Origin: Istiophorus platypterus
Taxonomy: Eukaryota; Chordata; Actinopteri; Istiophoriformes; Istiophoridae
Length of the DNA: 64,000 bases
Direction: 5' to 3'
NCBI GenBank assembly: GCA_016859345.1
Contig: CM029115.1
Coordinates: 9,401,001 to 9,465,000, forward strand
In this document: positions 23,301-35,810 of the stretch, piece after piece
How positions within the stretch are numbered: position 1 is the first letter of the stretch
How the letters are laid out: each line of letters begins with the position of its first letter
Position numbers and translations under genes: made by a program
Notes under the pieces: model-generated
Seen by the model: only the letters and a program-made list of their open reading frames with translations
Databases searched by the model: none
Told to the model about the DNA's origin: nothing

Positions 23301-23454
23301 CATCTCTTCTACTGACATATACAATTCATCCAATGGGAACTGAAAATGGAGGTCAAGGGATTGTTTAATAAGGGAATTGAAAAAAAGACTATTGGTATTG
23401 CACATGTATAATAAGAGAAAATTTGCTGTGTGTTAGGCAATCTTGTAATCTTTA

Positions 23455-23460
23455 AATAAA
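23455..23460 (+). terminator. mn1: Polyadenylation signal, proximal
   Basis: Canonical AATAAA about 1.05 kb after the mn1 stop. It may give a shorter 3'UTR isoform. Confidence 0.5.
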
Positions 23461-23631
23461 GCTTCTGTTGAATTTGAATTTCTGAAACAATAGATGGAGG
23501 ACTGTGACGGCAATTTACAAACTGATTTTTGTTTTTTTTGTTTTCTTTTTTTAATAATATGTAAAGTGCAGTCGTCTGTTTTCCTGCATATTGTATATAT
23601 CTGTATATGTTTTATTGAGTAACTAAATAAC

Positions 23632-23637
23632 AATAAA
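23632..23637 (+). terminator. mn1: Polyadenylation signal, distal
   Basis: AATAAA in ACAATAAATATGATG, followed within 40 bases by a GT/T-rich downstream element (GTGGCATTTGTGTTTACTTTG). This is the better 3' end candidate for mn1. Confidence 0.6.
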
Positions 23638-25917
23638 TATGATGTTAAAGGTGGCATTTGTGTTTACTTTGACAGTTGGCTTAATTCTTAAGTACTCCAA
23701 AAAATATTAGTGACAACAAATACGAAATCAAAAATATTTGTGTAGTTTGGCATACAATATAACACACTTATCCTGAGGATCACCTGTGAATTACAAAGAT
23801 GCCTAATGTATATTCTATGTGACAAATATGAAAGGGACATTCTGAACTGATGCAAATTACATGACAAGCATAAAGGAACCTGCGTAATTGCAAAATCAAA
23901 AACACTAGAAAATGTGTATTGAGAGGCCAGGACAATTAATTCCCTGTGCACCTGCTCACAACCTGTGTTGCATTTTATCCACCCATCCTTTCTGACATCT
24001 TTGCTCCAATCCTTTTTGCCTCTAATAAATCAGCAATTTTACTTCAAAATGATGATTAGAATATAGGTCCAAATACAATGTATATAACCAAAACAATAAC
24101 AAAAATCATTATCTTTCATGGAAATTATATATATATATATATATATATGTAGAGAAAGAGAGGATGGATGGAGAGATAGAGAAAGAGAGAGATGAATATA
24201 GATATATGTCCTGTCTTGTCTGTTTTCCTCATCATAGCTGTTGTTTTTGTCTACCCAGCACCATTTTACTACCCCCTGTCCTCCTGTAGTCCCATGCACA
24301 CACACACACACACACACACACACGTCCCTCTTCCCACTCCCCAAGCTCTCTTTGGCTCACCTGCTCTTTATTGGCCATCTGCATGGATGCTTAATGCTAA
24401 TCAATAACTCCCTTGTGTGCCAACTCTGAGGTGGAGACATCAATGCTACCTAACAGGGCTAGTGATCAACCTGCATCACTGCTGTCTAGGATACGTACAT
24501 ACACTCTCACACACACACACACACACACATACATACACACAAACTGGAGTTCAGGTGTATCTGTGCCGGTCGCCTGCTGTGTAGGATTGCAGAGCCTGTT
24601 GTGAATGTGATGCACAGAGAGCTGGCAAACAAGAGAGAGTGGTTATATGAGAGACTTTCAGAGAGACTCTCGGAGGGCCTGAAGGGAGAAAGTGGGAGAT
24701 GGCTTGGGAATAAATGCAGATTGCATGAATACGCAAGGCCCTTTTATGCTTTTATGTGTACACATTTTTTTGTATTTCGGAGTGTTTTAAACACCTAATC
24801 TTTTCAAACATTTCACACATTTAGTCACAATTCCATACAGCAATTACATCCGTCACCTTTCTGTTGTTTATGAGGACATATTTTACAAAAGGACGAGTTC
24901 AGAGTCACTGATGACACTGGTTTGACTTGTATTAAGCAATAGCGACAACAGGACTGACTAGCATACATTTATTAGATCAAAAGCTTTGTCTTTTCAGGGC
25001 TGGGTTGGGTTTACAGCTCAAACAGGGCTCAAGTGTTTCTCTATTGTTGACTAATTCTTGAGCTGAGCTGTGCTTTGTATTTGCTCATGCCAAGGTGCTA
25101 AATTTCCTTAAACAGTCACCACAGTCTCTATGCCAGGAGACTCCTGTGATGACACACTACCTGCCTGTCTGGTTTGGCTGACCTCTTGTAATGTAAGACG
25201 AGGGCTTGTGCTGACAGGTTTCTGATGCTCACAGACAGTTTGTAAACATGTTATTGTTAGATACATGAGGTTCTGGTAGTTTGCTTTGCTGTCTTGGAGA
25301 TGAAATGGATGAATTTAAGTCTTAAATTACATGCTGACTCAGTAAGAAATTTTTGCTGTTATCTGGATGGAACAATTATTTTAAATCAAAACTAGCATAC
25401 AAATTGTTTGGAGTACGTCATACAAGCACTGTGGTAATAAGAGTCACATATTTTGCCGAACATCCCTGGTACCTGCCCACATGCCATGCAAGACACAGTG
25501 ACAAAGCTCTTGTGATTTTAGCAGTGGTCAAGATGTGTAGTGCTGGACCTTTTCCTTCAATGAGCTCCTCTGCGTGGTAGCCATATTGGGAGAGTACTGT
25601 GTGGTCGCCTGAGAACTTGTGTGTTTCCCAGCCAACGCGCATCTAAAGAATAACAATTTCACTAGCCATGAAGACCATCCATGGAGCCATGGGGGCCGTG
25701 GCCAGAGAGCTCAGCCAAACACTCTCCTCTCATGCAGCTTTCTATGTACTCCTATAAATACATCTCCTATTTGTATAGAGGCGATATGCATCTTTGGGAA
25801 AATACCACAATGTTGACATAAGAGCCCCCCCCTCACACACACACACACACACACACACACTGCCCCCTCAACTTTCTAAAGTCTCTCTACCCCTTGCTGA
25901 ACCTTTCAGTCCCTGAG

Positions 25918-26031
25918 AGAGAAAGTAAAAGAGAGAAAGAGGGAGAGAGAGAGAGAGAGAGGGAGAGAGAGAGAGGGAGGGAGAGAGAGAGAAAGAGGTA
26001 GAGACAGAGAGAGAGAGAGAGAGAGACAGGG
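25918..26031. repeat. GA-rich purine block
   Basis: About 114 bp of almost pure purine, (GA)n with GGGA variants and a few T/C breaks. It lies just after a CA microsatellite (25836-25861). Such tracts can form triplex DNA and bind GAGA-type factors. Confidence 0.9.
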
Positions 26032-26277
26032 AAAGAAACGTGGAGGGAGACTTGAAGTAGAGGCCTCCACGGTCTTTAAGCCACTATGGTATCCACCAGA
26101 GCCCTCACATACACTCTGCCTCTAAAGGGCTTTTGTCCTGTAAAGAGGGGGTTTGGCTAAATTGGGGGTGCTTGTGGACTGGCGGGTGGGATTGGGCTTG
26201 GTATAGTATATTTGGCTCCCACGTCTCCATCACTAGAATGGCTAGAATGGTGAACTTTTTTTTAAACTGAGAACTGA

Positions 26278-26305
26278 GGGGTGGGGTGCAGTGGGGCAAA
26301 GGGGG
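26278..26305 (+). other. G-quadruplex motif
   Basis: Four runs of at least four G with loops of 1, 6 and 4 bases fit the canonical pattern. Another run of nine G follows a T tract at about 26325-26333. Confidence 0.6.
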
Positions 26306-28912
26306 ATCTGTTTTTTTTTTTTTTGGGGGGGGGATTGGAAATCTTCCAAACAGTGCCTTTTTGCTTTCAAAGAAAGCCCCACTTGTGTAAATGTGCTCTT
26401 TGTCCCTTGGTCTATTGTTTGAATAGCATTGTGGACTTTTTGTGGGAAGCTCAGAGGGGCCTGGGGGGACTAGGGGGCCAAAGAGGGACCAAGGGGGGTT
26501 CTGCCTGAATGACTTGGGTACAGGATGGGCGAGCTGTGGACAGACCAAGGTACAATTAAGAAATATTCAGGGATGCATGCCAGCACATAATCTACATAGA
26601 TGCTTGAAAACACTACAATACATATGTACATTGAGATATAGATTTAAAGTTTGGCTAATTACTGCACAAATATGATTGCTTTTTACAATTATTGGGCTCT
26701 AATCTCAATCACCAGTCTAAAGTTAATGAAGTAAATACACAGCAGATCTTGTTCTTCTCAGGACTGTCCCATTGTAGGACCCTCTTTGCTGATAGTAACA
26801 ATATGAAAACAGTCTGTGTCCCTCCCCCTCTAAAGGGATTTCTTGATAGAGCTGAGTGTCTGGAGTCAGTCAATGCAGCCAATTCACGAGCTCCATCTGT
26901 CCTCACTCTCGAATAATGCCAGCAGGTGGAAAAGAAGCACAAAGCATTTGCGTGTTGGGGCCATGTGTTTGGTTCTTTACAGAGTCCATGGGTCACATGA
27001 GTAAAATGTTTACTCATGTTGTAAAATTATGGAGTTAAAGTGTATTAAAAACACTGACTCTTGAGAATTTAATGGACCTGGAACCTGCATATGGCACAGC
27101 AGAGAGTGGTAACATTCTTAGGGATAACATCCCTATATATACTTTTGAATAATACCAAAACTCATCAGTATGAAAATAAACAATTCTGCTGTAATGACAC
27201 AATCTTGCTGCAACAGGTGCATGTAGTTACACAGAGCAGAAGCAGACTTAAATTCAAATCCAATGAGGATAATCTAGTGAGGATAAAGTAAGGCCTAGTA
27301 AATCTCCCTCCTCTATGTCAGGACGCTCCTCTCCTCTCTGTTACCCTGTGTTCTCTGTTAGTCTCTGTTAGTCTCAAGTAAATCCCTTCCCCAGCCATTT
27401 GGCCAAACTTTGAACGTTCCCTTACTCTTTCCATTGTTGGTTAGATACTTGAGTCTCTTCTGAGCTCTCCTCTACTGTCATCACTAGATATCCTCTGACC
27501 TCTCTTTCCTCTGAACCCCCCCCCCCCAAAGCAGTACACAGTCTTTCTGCTGGAATGTGATTGAGCATGGCACCCTGCTCTAGCTCTGTCCTGCTTTGTC
27601 TGGGGACGTGTGCCTGTGTCAGGAACCACAATTAGTGGGGCGCGTCCCCTACCATTAATCACGGCCTAGTCCTGGATCTCAGTGCAGGCTCAGTACCCGA
27701 CAACCACATTCAGTGACAACTTGCTCAGTATCAGCACTCTACATCCTAGTAGCATCCTCATATACAGCATGGCTAAATAAAATTCAGTATGTTTTGTTTT
27801 TATGTTTTTTAATGAATTCTTGGTCAGTAGCTAATGTAGTCATGATATTAGTACTCTTTGTGGTGAAATGTAATCAGTTACTTTATCCAGGAGTCTCCAG
27901 ATGAGCCAATAAGCTATTGATACTTACATCTGTACTACTGTCGTTTAAATTATCTTTCAATTTTGAAACCCACAAGTGCACTTCTACCTCAACTGTGTTC
28001 TGTTTCTGTCTCATCCAGAGGTTTCCTTTTCTACTCAACCTCTTCAAACTGTTGGACCTCTGAATCCCTCTGGTATTTGATCAAACTCTCTACCTTAAGA
28101 ACAGTTTTCCTGGCAACCACAAGTAGATATAAAATTCTATATCAATGTACAACTTCATAGCTTCAGCTGAACCGTGCAGCCTATCTAGAAAATGATTCAC
28201 AGAGAAGACCTGGAAACATTGCATGCATTTTGCAGAATGTAACATAGACAGAGGACAAATATGAGCCTGACCTCATGGGGGGAAAAAGGCCTCCTCAATT
28301 CCCTTTTCACTCACAGTATTCAGATCAATACTGTGGCAGGATGTTAAATATTTGTCATCAGACGATCACACATTGGTAAAACAAATCAATGGATGATAGG
28401 AGAGAATGAGACAAGGCAGTGTGCTTGCTTACCTCATTCCTACGGGATGGGGAGGGAAAAGAGAAGGAAAGATGGAGGGAGATAGAGATTTGTTGCTCTC
28501 AGGGGCTGAGAGTTTTCTCTTGGGGACTATCTTTTTTTTTGTAGTTGAGGACAACCATGAGGAAATGGATGAGGTGACTTGTGGGTGGGGGTGTATGAGT
28601 GTGTGAAGAGATCCCCCTGTGAAAATGCTATGGGGAGCCAGGGAACTGCTGTCAAATTGAACTCTTTGTATTTCATTGCTTAGCCCGGCTGTCTGTTTGC
28701 CCATGATTCCTTCTTTACCCATATGCATGAAAATAACACATAACACACACATAATGCTCACAAACATAAACTTATTTGGTGAAGCAGAAACACACTATCT
28801 CTGTCATAAGCGCACATAAAAACACAAAATGCTTTGTATTCTCCCCCTTCTCTCACTGTGCTTATTTAAAGCAGAATAATTTTTGTGCCTGGTCTCTTTC
28901 GATCTTTCTCTC

Positions 28913-28913
<1 letters not shown>

Positions 28914-28953
<40 letters not shown>

Positions 28954-28964
28954 TTCTCTCTCTG
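28914..28964. repeat. (CT)n microsatellite
   Basis: About 50 bp of CT with two TTT interruptions. Frames across it give Ser-Leu repeats only. Confidence 0.95.
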
Positions 28965-29202
28965 TTCCCCTTGCTTTATAAAAACAGAGGAATGAAAAGC
29001 AGGCAGATGGTAGCTCAAACCTAATATAAAATCAATACGCTTCAAAGAGAACTGAAAGGCAAAAAAAGAGGAAGAGCATTTGAAAAAAGAACATTTAAAA
29101 AACCACAAATGCCAAAATAGAGTCCTTTTTTCTCCACCGTCTCTCTCTTTCTCTCTCTCTCCTCTTTCTCTCTTGCACTGACTCTCACACTAAAATGTGC
29201 CG

Positions 29203-29248
29203 CAACACACACACACACACACGCACACACACACAAACACACACACAT
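29203..29248. repeat. (CA)n microsatellite
   Basis: Interrupted CA array with a CG and an AA break. It follows a CT-rich segment at 29140-29175. Confidence 0.9.
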
Positions 29249-29774
29249 TGCCTTAATGTGCTTCCGCCACTCTCTCCAGCTTTGAGTAGACCCAGGCCAA
29301 CGAACTTCCCCACCTACTGCCTCACAATGTACCTCTAGGGAAGGCAAGGGAAGCTGCTTGTGTATATGAGTATGTGTGAGTGTGGTGTCACTGCAAGCAC
29401 GCATGAATGTCAGGACATCTCATTGGGCTGCAAATTGAGAGAAAGGAGGAGGGCAAGGTAGAGATAGCCTTTGAAGAGAGAAAGGACTAAGGGCCATTGA
29501 GAAGTCATTAGGGTAATGATAATTGGCGCGGTGAATAAGCAAAGAGAGAAAAGGCGGAGGAGAGTATGTGCATGTGTGTGTATGTGCATGTGTTTGTGTG
29601 TGTGGGTGGGTGTGTGATTGTGTGTGTATGACGGGGCGGGGTTAACAGATGCAATGAGGTATTATGTCACAAGTTAATTTGATTGACAGCCACATGTTGG
29701 ATGGTGATATGGGTGAACCTAGAAGCACTAGTGAAGTTTTGGATGTGTCCATGGTTATTTCAGCAGTGTGTGTA

Positions 29775-29778
<4 letters not shown>

Positions 29779-29853
<75 letters not shown>

Positions 29854-29880
29854 ATGCGTGTGTGTGTGCGTGTGTGTGTC
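29779..29880. repeat. Long (GT)n microsatellite
   Basis: Pure TG from 29779 to 29848 (35 units), then interrupted GT to 29880. It is among the longest pure arrays in the window and probably polymorphic. Confidence 0.97.
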
Positions 29881-30551
29881 AGCAGCTCCACACTGTGTGT
29901 GAGGAGCACTAAAGTCTGTCCCCTGGTGACTGTGCCTGCTTGCTGGGTGACAGATAGCCTAGGGAGAGAGGGGACACCAGGCTGTTTAGCTGATAATTAA
30001 GGGGGTTTTATCTTAATTTGAGCTGTTACTCTCTATCCTCTCCTGTGATTTATGAGTCGCTGGCCCAGGCCTGCTCCCCTGCTCTGCCCCTTAGCATCTG
30101 GAACAAGACAAAGGAACCTCTTCCCTCTGTACACATATAACACACACTCATACATTACACACAGATAAGTAGGGGCACATTCTCAAAGTGAAGACTCTGA
30201 AGCATTTATGCACAAACTGATAATTACACAATGCCCACAGAATACATTTCATGCATTAGCTCTAAAAGGAGTGCAAAAGCTCAGAGCGTACAATATCAGA
30301 ATACCGGCTGATTGATATCTGCCTGTAGCAATACAACAGCTCTCACTTATGGCCTTAATTCTCCTCAGTAAGGTTTTGGTGGTAATGAATCATATGAGAA
30401 AAGGGGCTGAAGCTTTAACCTCTCATCGGCTAAGAGAGACACAGAGCCGTGTAGGATTGGGTTCCAAAGAGGTGGAGTGACCGCAGGCAAGAGTTAACTC
30501 GATCTTCAGCTGGGTGGGTACAGGGGGAAGAGGAGGCAGGGTGGAGGAGTT

Positions 30552-30570
30552 GGGGGTGGGGGTGGGGGGG
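30552..30570 (+). other. Tight G-quadruplex motif
   Basis: Runs of 5, 5 and 7 G separated by single T's can supply four G-triplets with one-base loops, the most stable class of such motifs. Confidence 0.6.
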
Positions 30571-31257
30571 TACAGTCAAACAATGCGAGCCACTGTTCTC
30601 AACCTATCACCCCCCGGGGTCACAGAAGAGAAGACATGCTAGTGCAACCTCATCTCCTCCAGTTGCCGCTCACATAAAGGCCGGGGATTTCTCCAGCACC
30701 CTGGCTCGGATGTTGTTTTTACCCAGATTGTGGGTTGGTCTTTTGGCCAGGCGTGTTTCAGGCTGCACAGTAATAATCCCACAGGTATTTAGCTGGAGGG
30801 AGGGACCTTCACACCTCCGTCAAAATGGTGCAGCACAACAAGAGTTCAGGCGTTCCTGCGGGTGTGTATGCCAAGAGGTCATTCTGCCTTTTTTCTGTTG
30901 AGCTGCTCTGGTCTAAACTTTTCCTGTTAGTCTACATTCATGAGATTTTTCTATCAGGTGTTACAACTTCTAACACTGTCTTTCCAGGAGTTTGCCCTGC
31001 AACTTTGCAACTTTGCTATCTCTACAGTTGTCACAACAAGTTTGAAACTATTTTGACAATATAATAAAAAAGTAAAACATCCAAAGGAGTAATGTAAAGG
31101 AATTCGAAGGTGTGCTGTTTTCTGTAGAACACAACTTCAACAAAAGACAAGAAATGACAAAAGTCCACTAGTCAGAGGACATGTCTTTACATGTTTATGA
31201 GACTGTGTGATGAGATGTCCAACAGGGATAGGTGTTCACCGCTGGAAGTTCTCCTAT

Positions 31258-31280
31258 TGACCTTTGACCTTTGTGAGTCA
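31258..31280. promoter_or_regulatory. Perfect DR1 nuclear-receptor site plus AP-1 site
   Basis: TGACCTTTGACCT (31258-31270) is the reverse complement of AGGTCA-A-AGGTCA, the consensus DR1 bound by HNF4, COUP-TF and RXR heterodimers. TGAGTCA (31274-31280), a perfect AP-1 site, lies 3 bp away. Confidence 0.5.
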
Positions 31281-34200
31281 GAAACCTGTTTGTGTTTCCA
31301 AAAGGGCCCCTCCTCCTTTGCTCTTATCTCTAGCTTGGTGGGGGGAGAGAATGCTGAAGGGGAAGTAGTGATTTCAGCCAAAGGCACAAAGTCCTCTCAG
31401 GACGAGAAACCTCATCTGTCCCCTCCTCCTCGATCCATCCAGGTTCTTAACTTTCACCCCTGACCCTGTCACACCCTCCTCTGTGCTCCAGCAACAACAA
31501 AAGCAGGAGATTAGGGAAATCAACAGGCTAGAGGGGATTACTGTAGCCTTTTTCATCTCGGGCTGCACTCAAAGTTGACAAACCGTGAGCGCAGTACTTC
31601 AACTTAATCACATCTGTAACAAAATCCACAGGAATAATAGCAGTCAGTTTTATGTACCTTGGGCATACACAACACTTAAGCCATTTTCTCATATGAACTT
31701 AAGAATTTTCCTGAGAATCAGGTCCAGACATTGTCCAGAGTTGCCCTTTCACGCATGTAGCACACAAATGGAGTTCGTCTGTGTCAGTTGGCTTCCCAAC
31801 TACTGGAAAAACCCTTGTTTAGTGTAGGTGAGGGGTAGCACCTGGGCAGAGGGTGCAGGAGACAGGAAATGATGCAAAAAGTATACTATGAGGACCCTTG
31901 TTCCTCACCCTTGGATGTTAATATCCCCCCGACTTCATGTCGCTTTATAGATAGATCACAAACACGCCCCTTGCTAGCAGGGATTTTCTGCCAACAATGA
32001 CCTGCTCTATTCACACATGGGCTCGACAGGACATTACACAGATTTTGTACTAGGGAGCTGGCATTAAAGTCTCTTTAGTATTCATGTGCATTTGCTACTT
32101 TCTCTGGGGAACGATGTGATGTCTATGTAGAAGCATCAAACCCAAACAGGAAGTGGAGAGCTCCGACAGGAAGTCCTTGGACTAGTAGACAAGTGGACTC
32201 GAGGGATACCACAGCCCAGCAGAAAGTGGTCACTGAGCAATATCAATAAAGCAATAAAGTGTACACAACTCCACAGCCATTTTTATAGAACATTGTACAT
32301 ATTTGTGCAGTGACTCACAGTTCATAAAAACATTGTGTAACTGGATACTTGGCTGTAAGAAACTGGCTACAAGATATTGACTAAGTGAGTAAGTTGTATG
32401 ATTATAATCAAAGATAAAAATTAGTTGATCTCCATTGCTGAAGCAAACCATTCAACTAATAAACACCTGTGCCTCTTAATGATAGTTCAATCCTTCTTTT
32501 ATCCGCCTCTCCCTCTCAGTCGAGTTTTCCTTTCCCTCTTTTAGCCTGGTGACGCACCCCTGAATTGCCTTGGTTCTCAGAGTCTGGCAGCAAGTCAAAA
32601 CTACATGCTTGACCCTCTAGAAGTACGTCTGCTAACAGTTAAGCCGTTTAGCTCCTAATACCAACAACAAACACTCTTTCTGTGCTGGCGCTGGGCATAG
32701 AGCACAGTGAGCTGCCTGTGAGAGAGGTCAGACAACTCTATAATCGGACTCTACCCATCTGCCCTCTGCTCTCCCACACTGAGCTGCAGGTTGGGCTCCT
32801 CAGCAGGGGACTAAGTGGGACATGGGGACACAGATGCCCATTGACACAGGACCATTCATGGAGCTTAAGCCCCAGCGTAGCCTCCTAGTGATCTCACAAT
32901 GAGCAAATCATTTAATGATGTGGTATTTGTGTGCTCTGCTCCTGCTTTGCTATTGTGTGTGCATACTGTATGCAGAGGAGTGAACGTGTGGATGTGTGAG
33001 GGCCGGTGTTATGAACATGCATAATTGTGTGTGGAGAGGTGTGTGTATGTCTGTATATTTATGAAGTGCTAGTTCAGACATTTAATTTGCTACAGCCTAG
33101 TGAATGTGCAGAGAGGCATCTCAGTTGATGTATGCTGTCACCACCCTTTCCGCCCCCTCTGCCTCCCAGCATTCCCTCTCCTCCACAAGTCTCCCACCCT
33201 CTTTCTATCTACTCTTCTTCCATGCTTCCTCCCTCAGCCCTTCCCCACTCCCCTGTTCCTGCACCCCATGCTGGGGCTAATTTTAGAGCTTTTCCCTGGA
33301 TCCCAGCATCCAGCTGGAAGTATCTCCCTACCCCTGCCTAGCTCAGGAGCATCTTTTAAGGATGTGCTCCACAGAGCGCTCCAACCCTCCTCCGAGGCAT
33401 GTAAAAGGTGTGCTGGAGGGAAGGGAAGGTGGAGCATTGGGAAAGGTGGGGGATGGAGGCAGATTAGCTCAGAGCTCTATGCTCTTTAACCATGCCAAGG
33501 TGCCATGGTGACAGGAATATACTTCTCTGGTGGGTGATTTTCTCATTCTTTTCCTTTGTTTTTGTTTTTTCCATCTCTGCCTTTCATCCTATTCACTGGA
33601 AGAGTGCTATTATCCACACAGGAGGGTAAACTTGCAGGTGACTGGCTAAGCAGAATCCCTGGTGATCTATTAGCAGTTTGTAAGCCGAATAATTTGATTG
33701 AACACTGTTAGAGGCAGCTTTTTATCAGACAAACGGGAAATGGGAAATGGGACTAAAACAGCTGCACAAGCAGACACTAAACACAATTTACACCATGGCA
33801 TGGATGTCAGTATTCATTGTTTTAGTTTAGTAGTTTTACCTTGTAAAGTGTTGTATTCACTATGCGTTTAATACTGGAGAATGATTAATGTGGGAAAAAG
33901 ACTCCCTGTGATTTCTCTGAAATCACCAATCCTAGCCTGAATGTCAAATAACAAGAGTTACAGTATTCAATGAATTAAACTGACTTTTCAAAATAAAGTC
34001 CTTGATAATACAAGACTGAACAAGAGAGGGGTCTCTGCACCTAGTAGCTACAATGGATGACACTGATTTCAAAAAACACTTTGTGCTGTTGATTTAATCC
34101 ATGTGTTGAGTTTTGGAAGGGGTCAGGGGACACTGAGATGCCAGTTAGTACTATAGTGTTTTGTTTTGATTTTTTCAAGATTTTGTTTCATGAAAAACAG

Positions 34201-35689
34201 TGTTTGTTCTAGATTTATCACTTAAGACTTGCTGTAAAGTAGTAGAACACGGTGAAACATTATCTAGTAAAAATGGGTAATATATAAACAAAGTAAATTT
34301 TCAATTTTGTTACTTTCAGTGAGTTTTGTTTTTTCTTGTCTGATGTTTGCTGACACAGAGAGGCTAAACACCCAATACACAGCAGAAAAAACGCTATGCT
34401 TTCTTCAAACTGTGTGTCTTTTATACTATCACTGTCCTTTTGTAGAATAAACTGTAATTAAAATTGGAAGTGTTTTACCAGCAGACAGCAGTGATCTCAA
34501 TGACCGCTGTGCTGCCTATAAAAAGCAGCACCAGAAAGTTACAAAACAAACTGGGCAATGTCTCACTTTGTCGTCTGTCCGCCTGGATTTGCTTTCTTGT
34601 TGTTGTTTTTGTCCTAGCTTTTGGGCCAAATCCTTACATGTAGGCATTCATTCAACTGCTTTAACAAGCCTACTGGGGCATGAGCTGAGCTATCTGTGGG
34701 ACATGAATCGGACCTGGCCAAGGGCACAAATCACGGAAAGAGAAGAAGAGAGACCCTGACAGCAGAGGGCTGCAGCTCAGCTTTCTCCCTCCTCCCCTTT
34801 GCTCCTTGGTGGATTTTCTGCTTTTCCTGTACTGCTGTTGAGAGCTCTGACTTGGCTTGTTAAAATTAATCTCCATGCACGACAAGGCAGGAGGACAGTT
34901 GTTTCTCTTGCCTGGACCGCTCTGAGCTGTGCTGAGAACAAGTGGGTCGGTCTGTGTGTGTTTGTGTGTGTGTGTGTGTGCTTGTGTGCGTGTGTGCGTG
35001 TTTGTGTGTGTAGTTTTGGACAGAGCAGGGATGTGATTCATCATGTGGTGGTCAGGCGGACTCAACAGGCGTAACCACAGCCAGCCACACCAGGCCATCT
35101 GAGACCATGCAGCACTGAGGCATGGCTGCTCTATATACACAGCATCACTCTAAACGCCCCGGGGAGGCTGCAGAGGTGGCATGTGAAACACACACCAGGG
35201 AAAGACCGGAGGGTGCATGCTCACATAAGCGTTTGTTAATGTATGTGTGCATTAACTGTGTGCGTGTGTGCGTGGTGTGAATGCGGTTGAGTTCCACATA
35301 CATGTGGGGGGATGGGGGTGGGTTGCATTGTCGTGCATTTTTTATATCTTTCTTGCCATGACTTGCCTGTGGAGAAAGTTTCTGGTCGTGGCTGTGGCCC
35401 CAGGTTAGTGAGACAGAGTGGTGTTGGTCATGGTGTTGAGCCGGCGAGTGGGGTGGAGGGGCTGTATTTCTATCCTATCTTCCTCTCCATCCTCCATCCC
35501 TTTCTCCCTCTCTGTTTCTCCCTATGGATCGAGCTGAAGGACATGTCACCACAACAGGGCACTGGATGAGACAAGCCCACATCTCTTCCTCCCTCCCTCC
35601 TTCCTCCCCCCTCTGCCTCCTGACCTCCCTCCCTCACCTCCTCCCTCCACACACTCTCCCTTTTTTTCTTTTTTACTCTGTCCCTGCAA

Positions 35690-35810
35690 ACACAAACACA
35701 TAAACAAACTCAATTAGCTAATGACACTGGCCTGGCCATTGGGTGGTCCTAATTAACGTTTACTGGCTGCCTGATGTCAGCTCTCAGGCAGTGATTAATA
35801 GCTAGCCCCC
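35690..35810. promoter_or_regulatory. Candidate conserved non-coding block
   Basis: Unique sequence between a CT-rich tract and a CA-rich stretch, with CAATTAGCTAATGA, CCTAATTAACG and GTGATTAATAGC. That is three homeodomain-like core clusters in 100 bp, plus a CTGCCTGATG...CAGGCAG inverted pair. No coding frame. Conservation is inferred from texture only. Confidence 0.25.

Larger units (their letters stand above)
22404..23655 (+). other. mn1: mn1 3'UTR
   Basis: No further coding frame follows the stop at 22401-22403. The stretch holds a CA tract (about 22596-22660), a T run near 22790, a CTCTT pentamer array (23231-23300), and AATAAA at 23455 and 23632. The AT-rich sequence leading to 23632 looks like an ordinary vertebrate 3' end. 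The terminus at about 23655 is an estimate, 10-20 bases past the second signal. Confidence 0.6.
23656..30600. other. Gene-free 3' flank, part 1 (microsatellite-rich)
   Basis: No gene is recognised. Short frames are either repeat-derived or featureless. Contents: an AT run (24124-24149), CA runs (24297-24323, about 24510-24530, 25836-25861), a long GA-rich purine block (25918-26031), a G-quadruplex motif (26278-26305), a CT block (28914-28964), CA (29203-29248) and GT (29779-29880) arrays, and a G-run motif at 30552-30570. Unique stretches at 29480-29545 and 29990-30060 have TAAT/ATTA cores and could be conserved elements. Confidence 0.6.
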
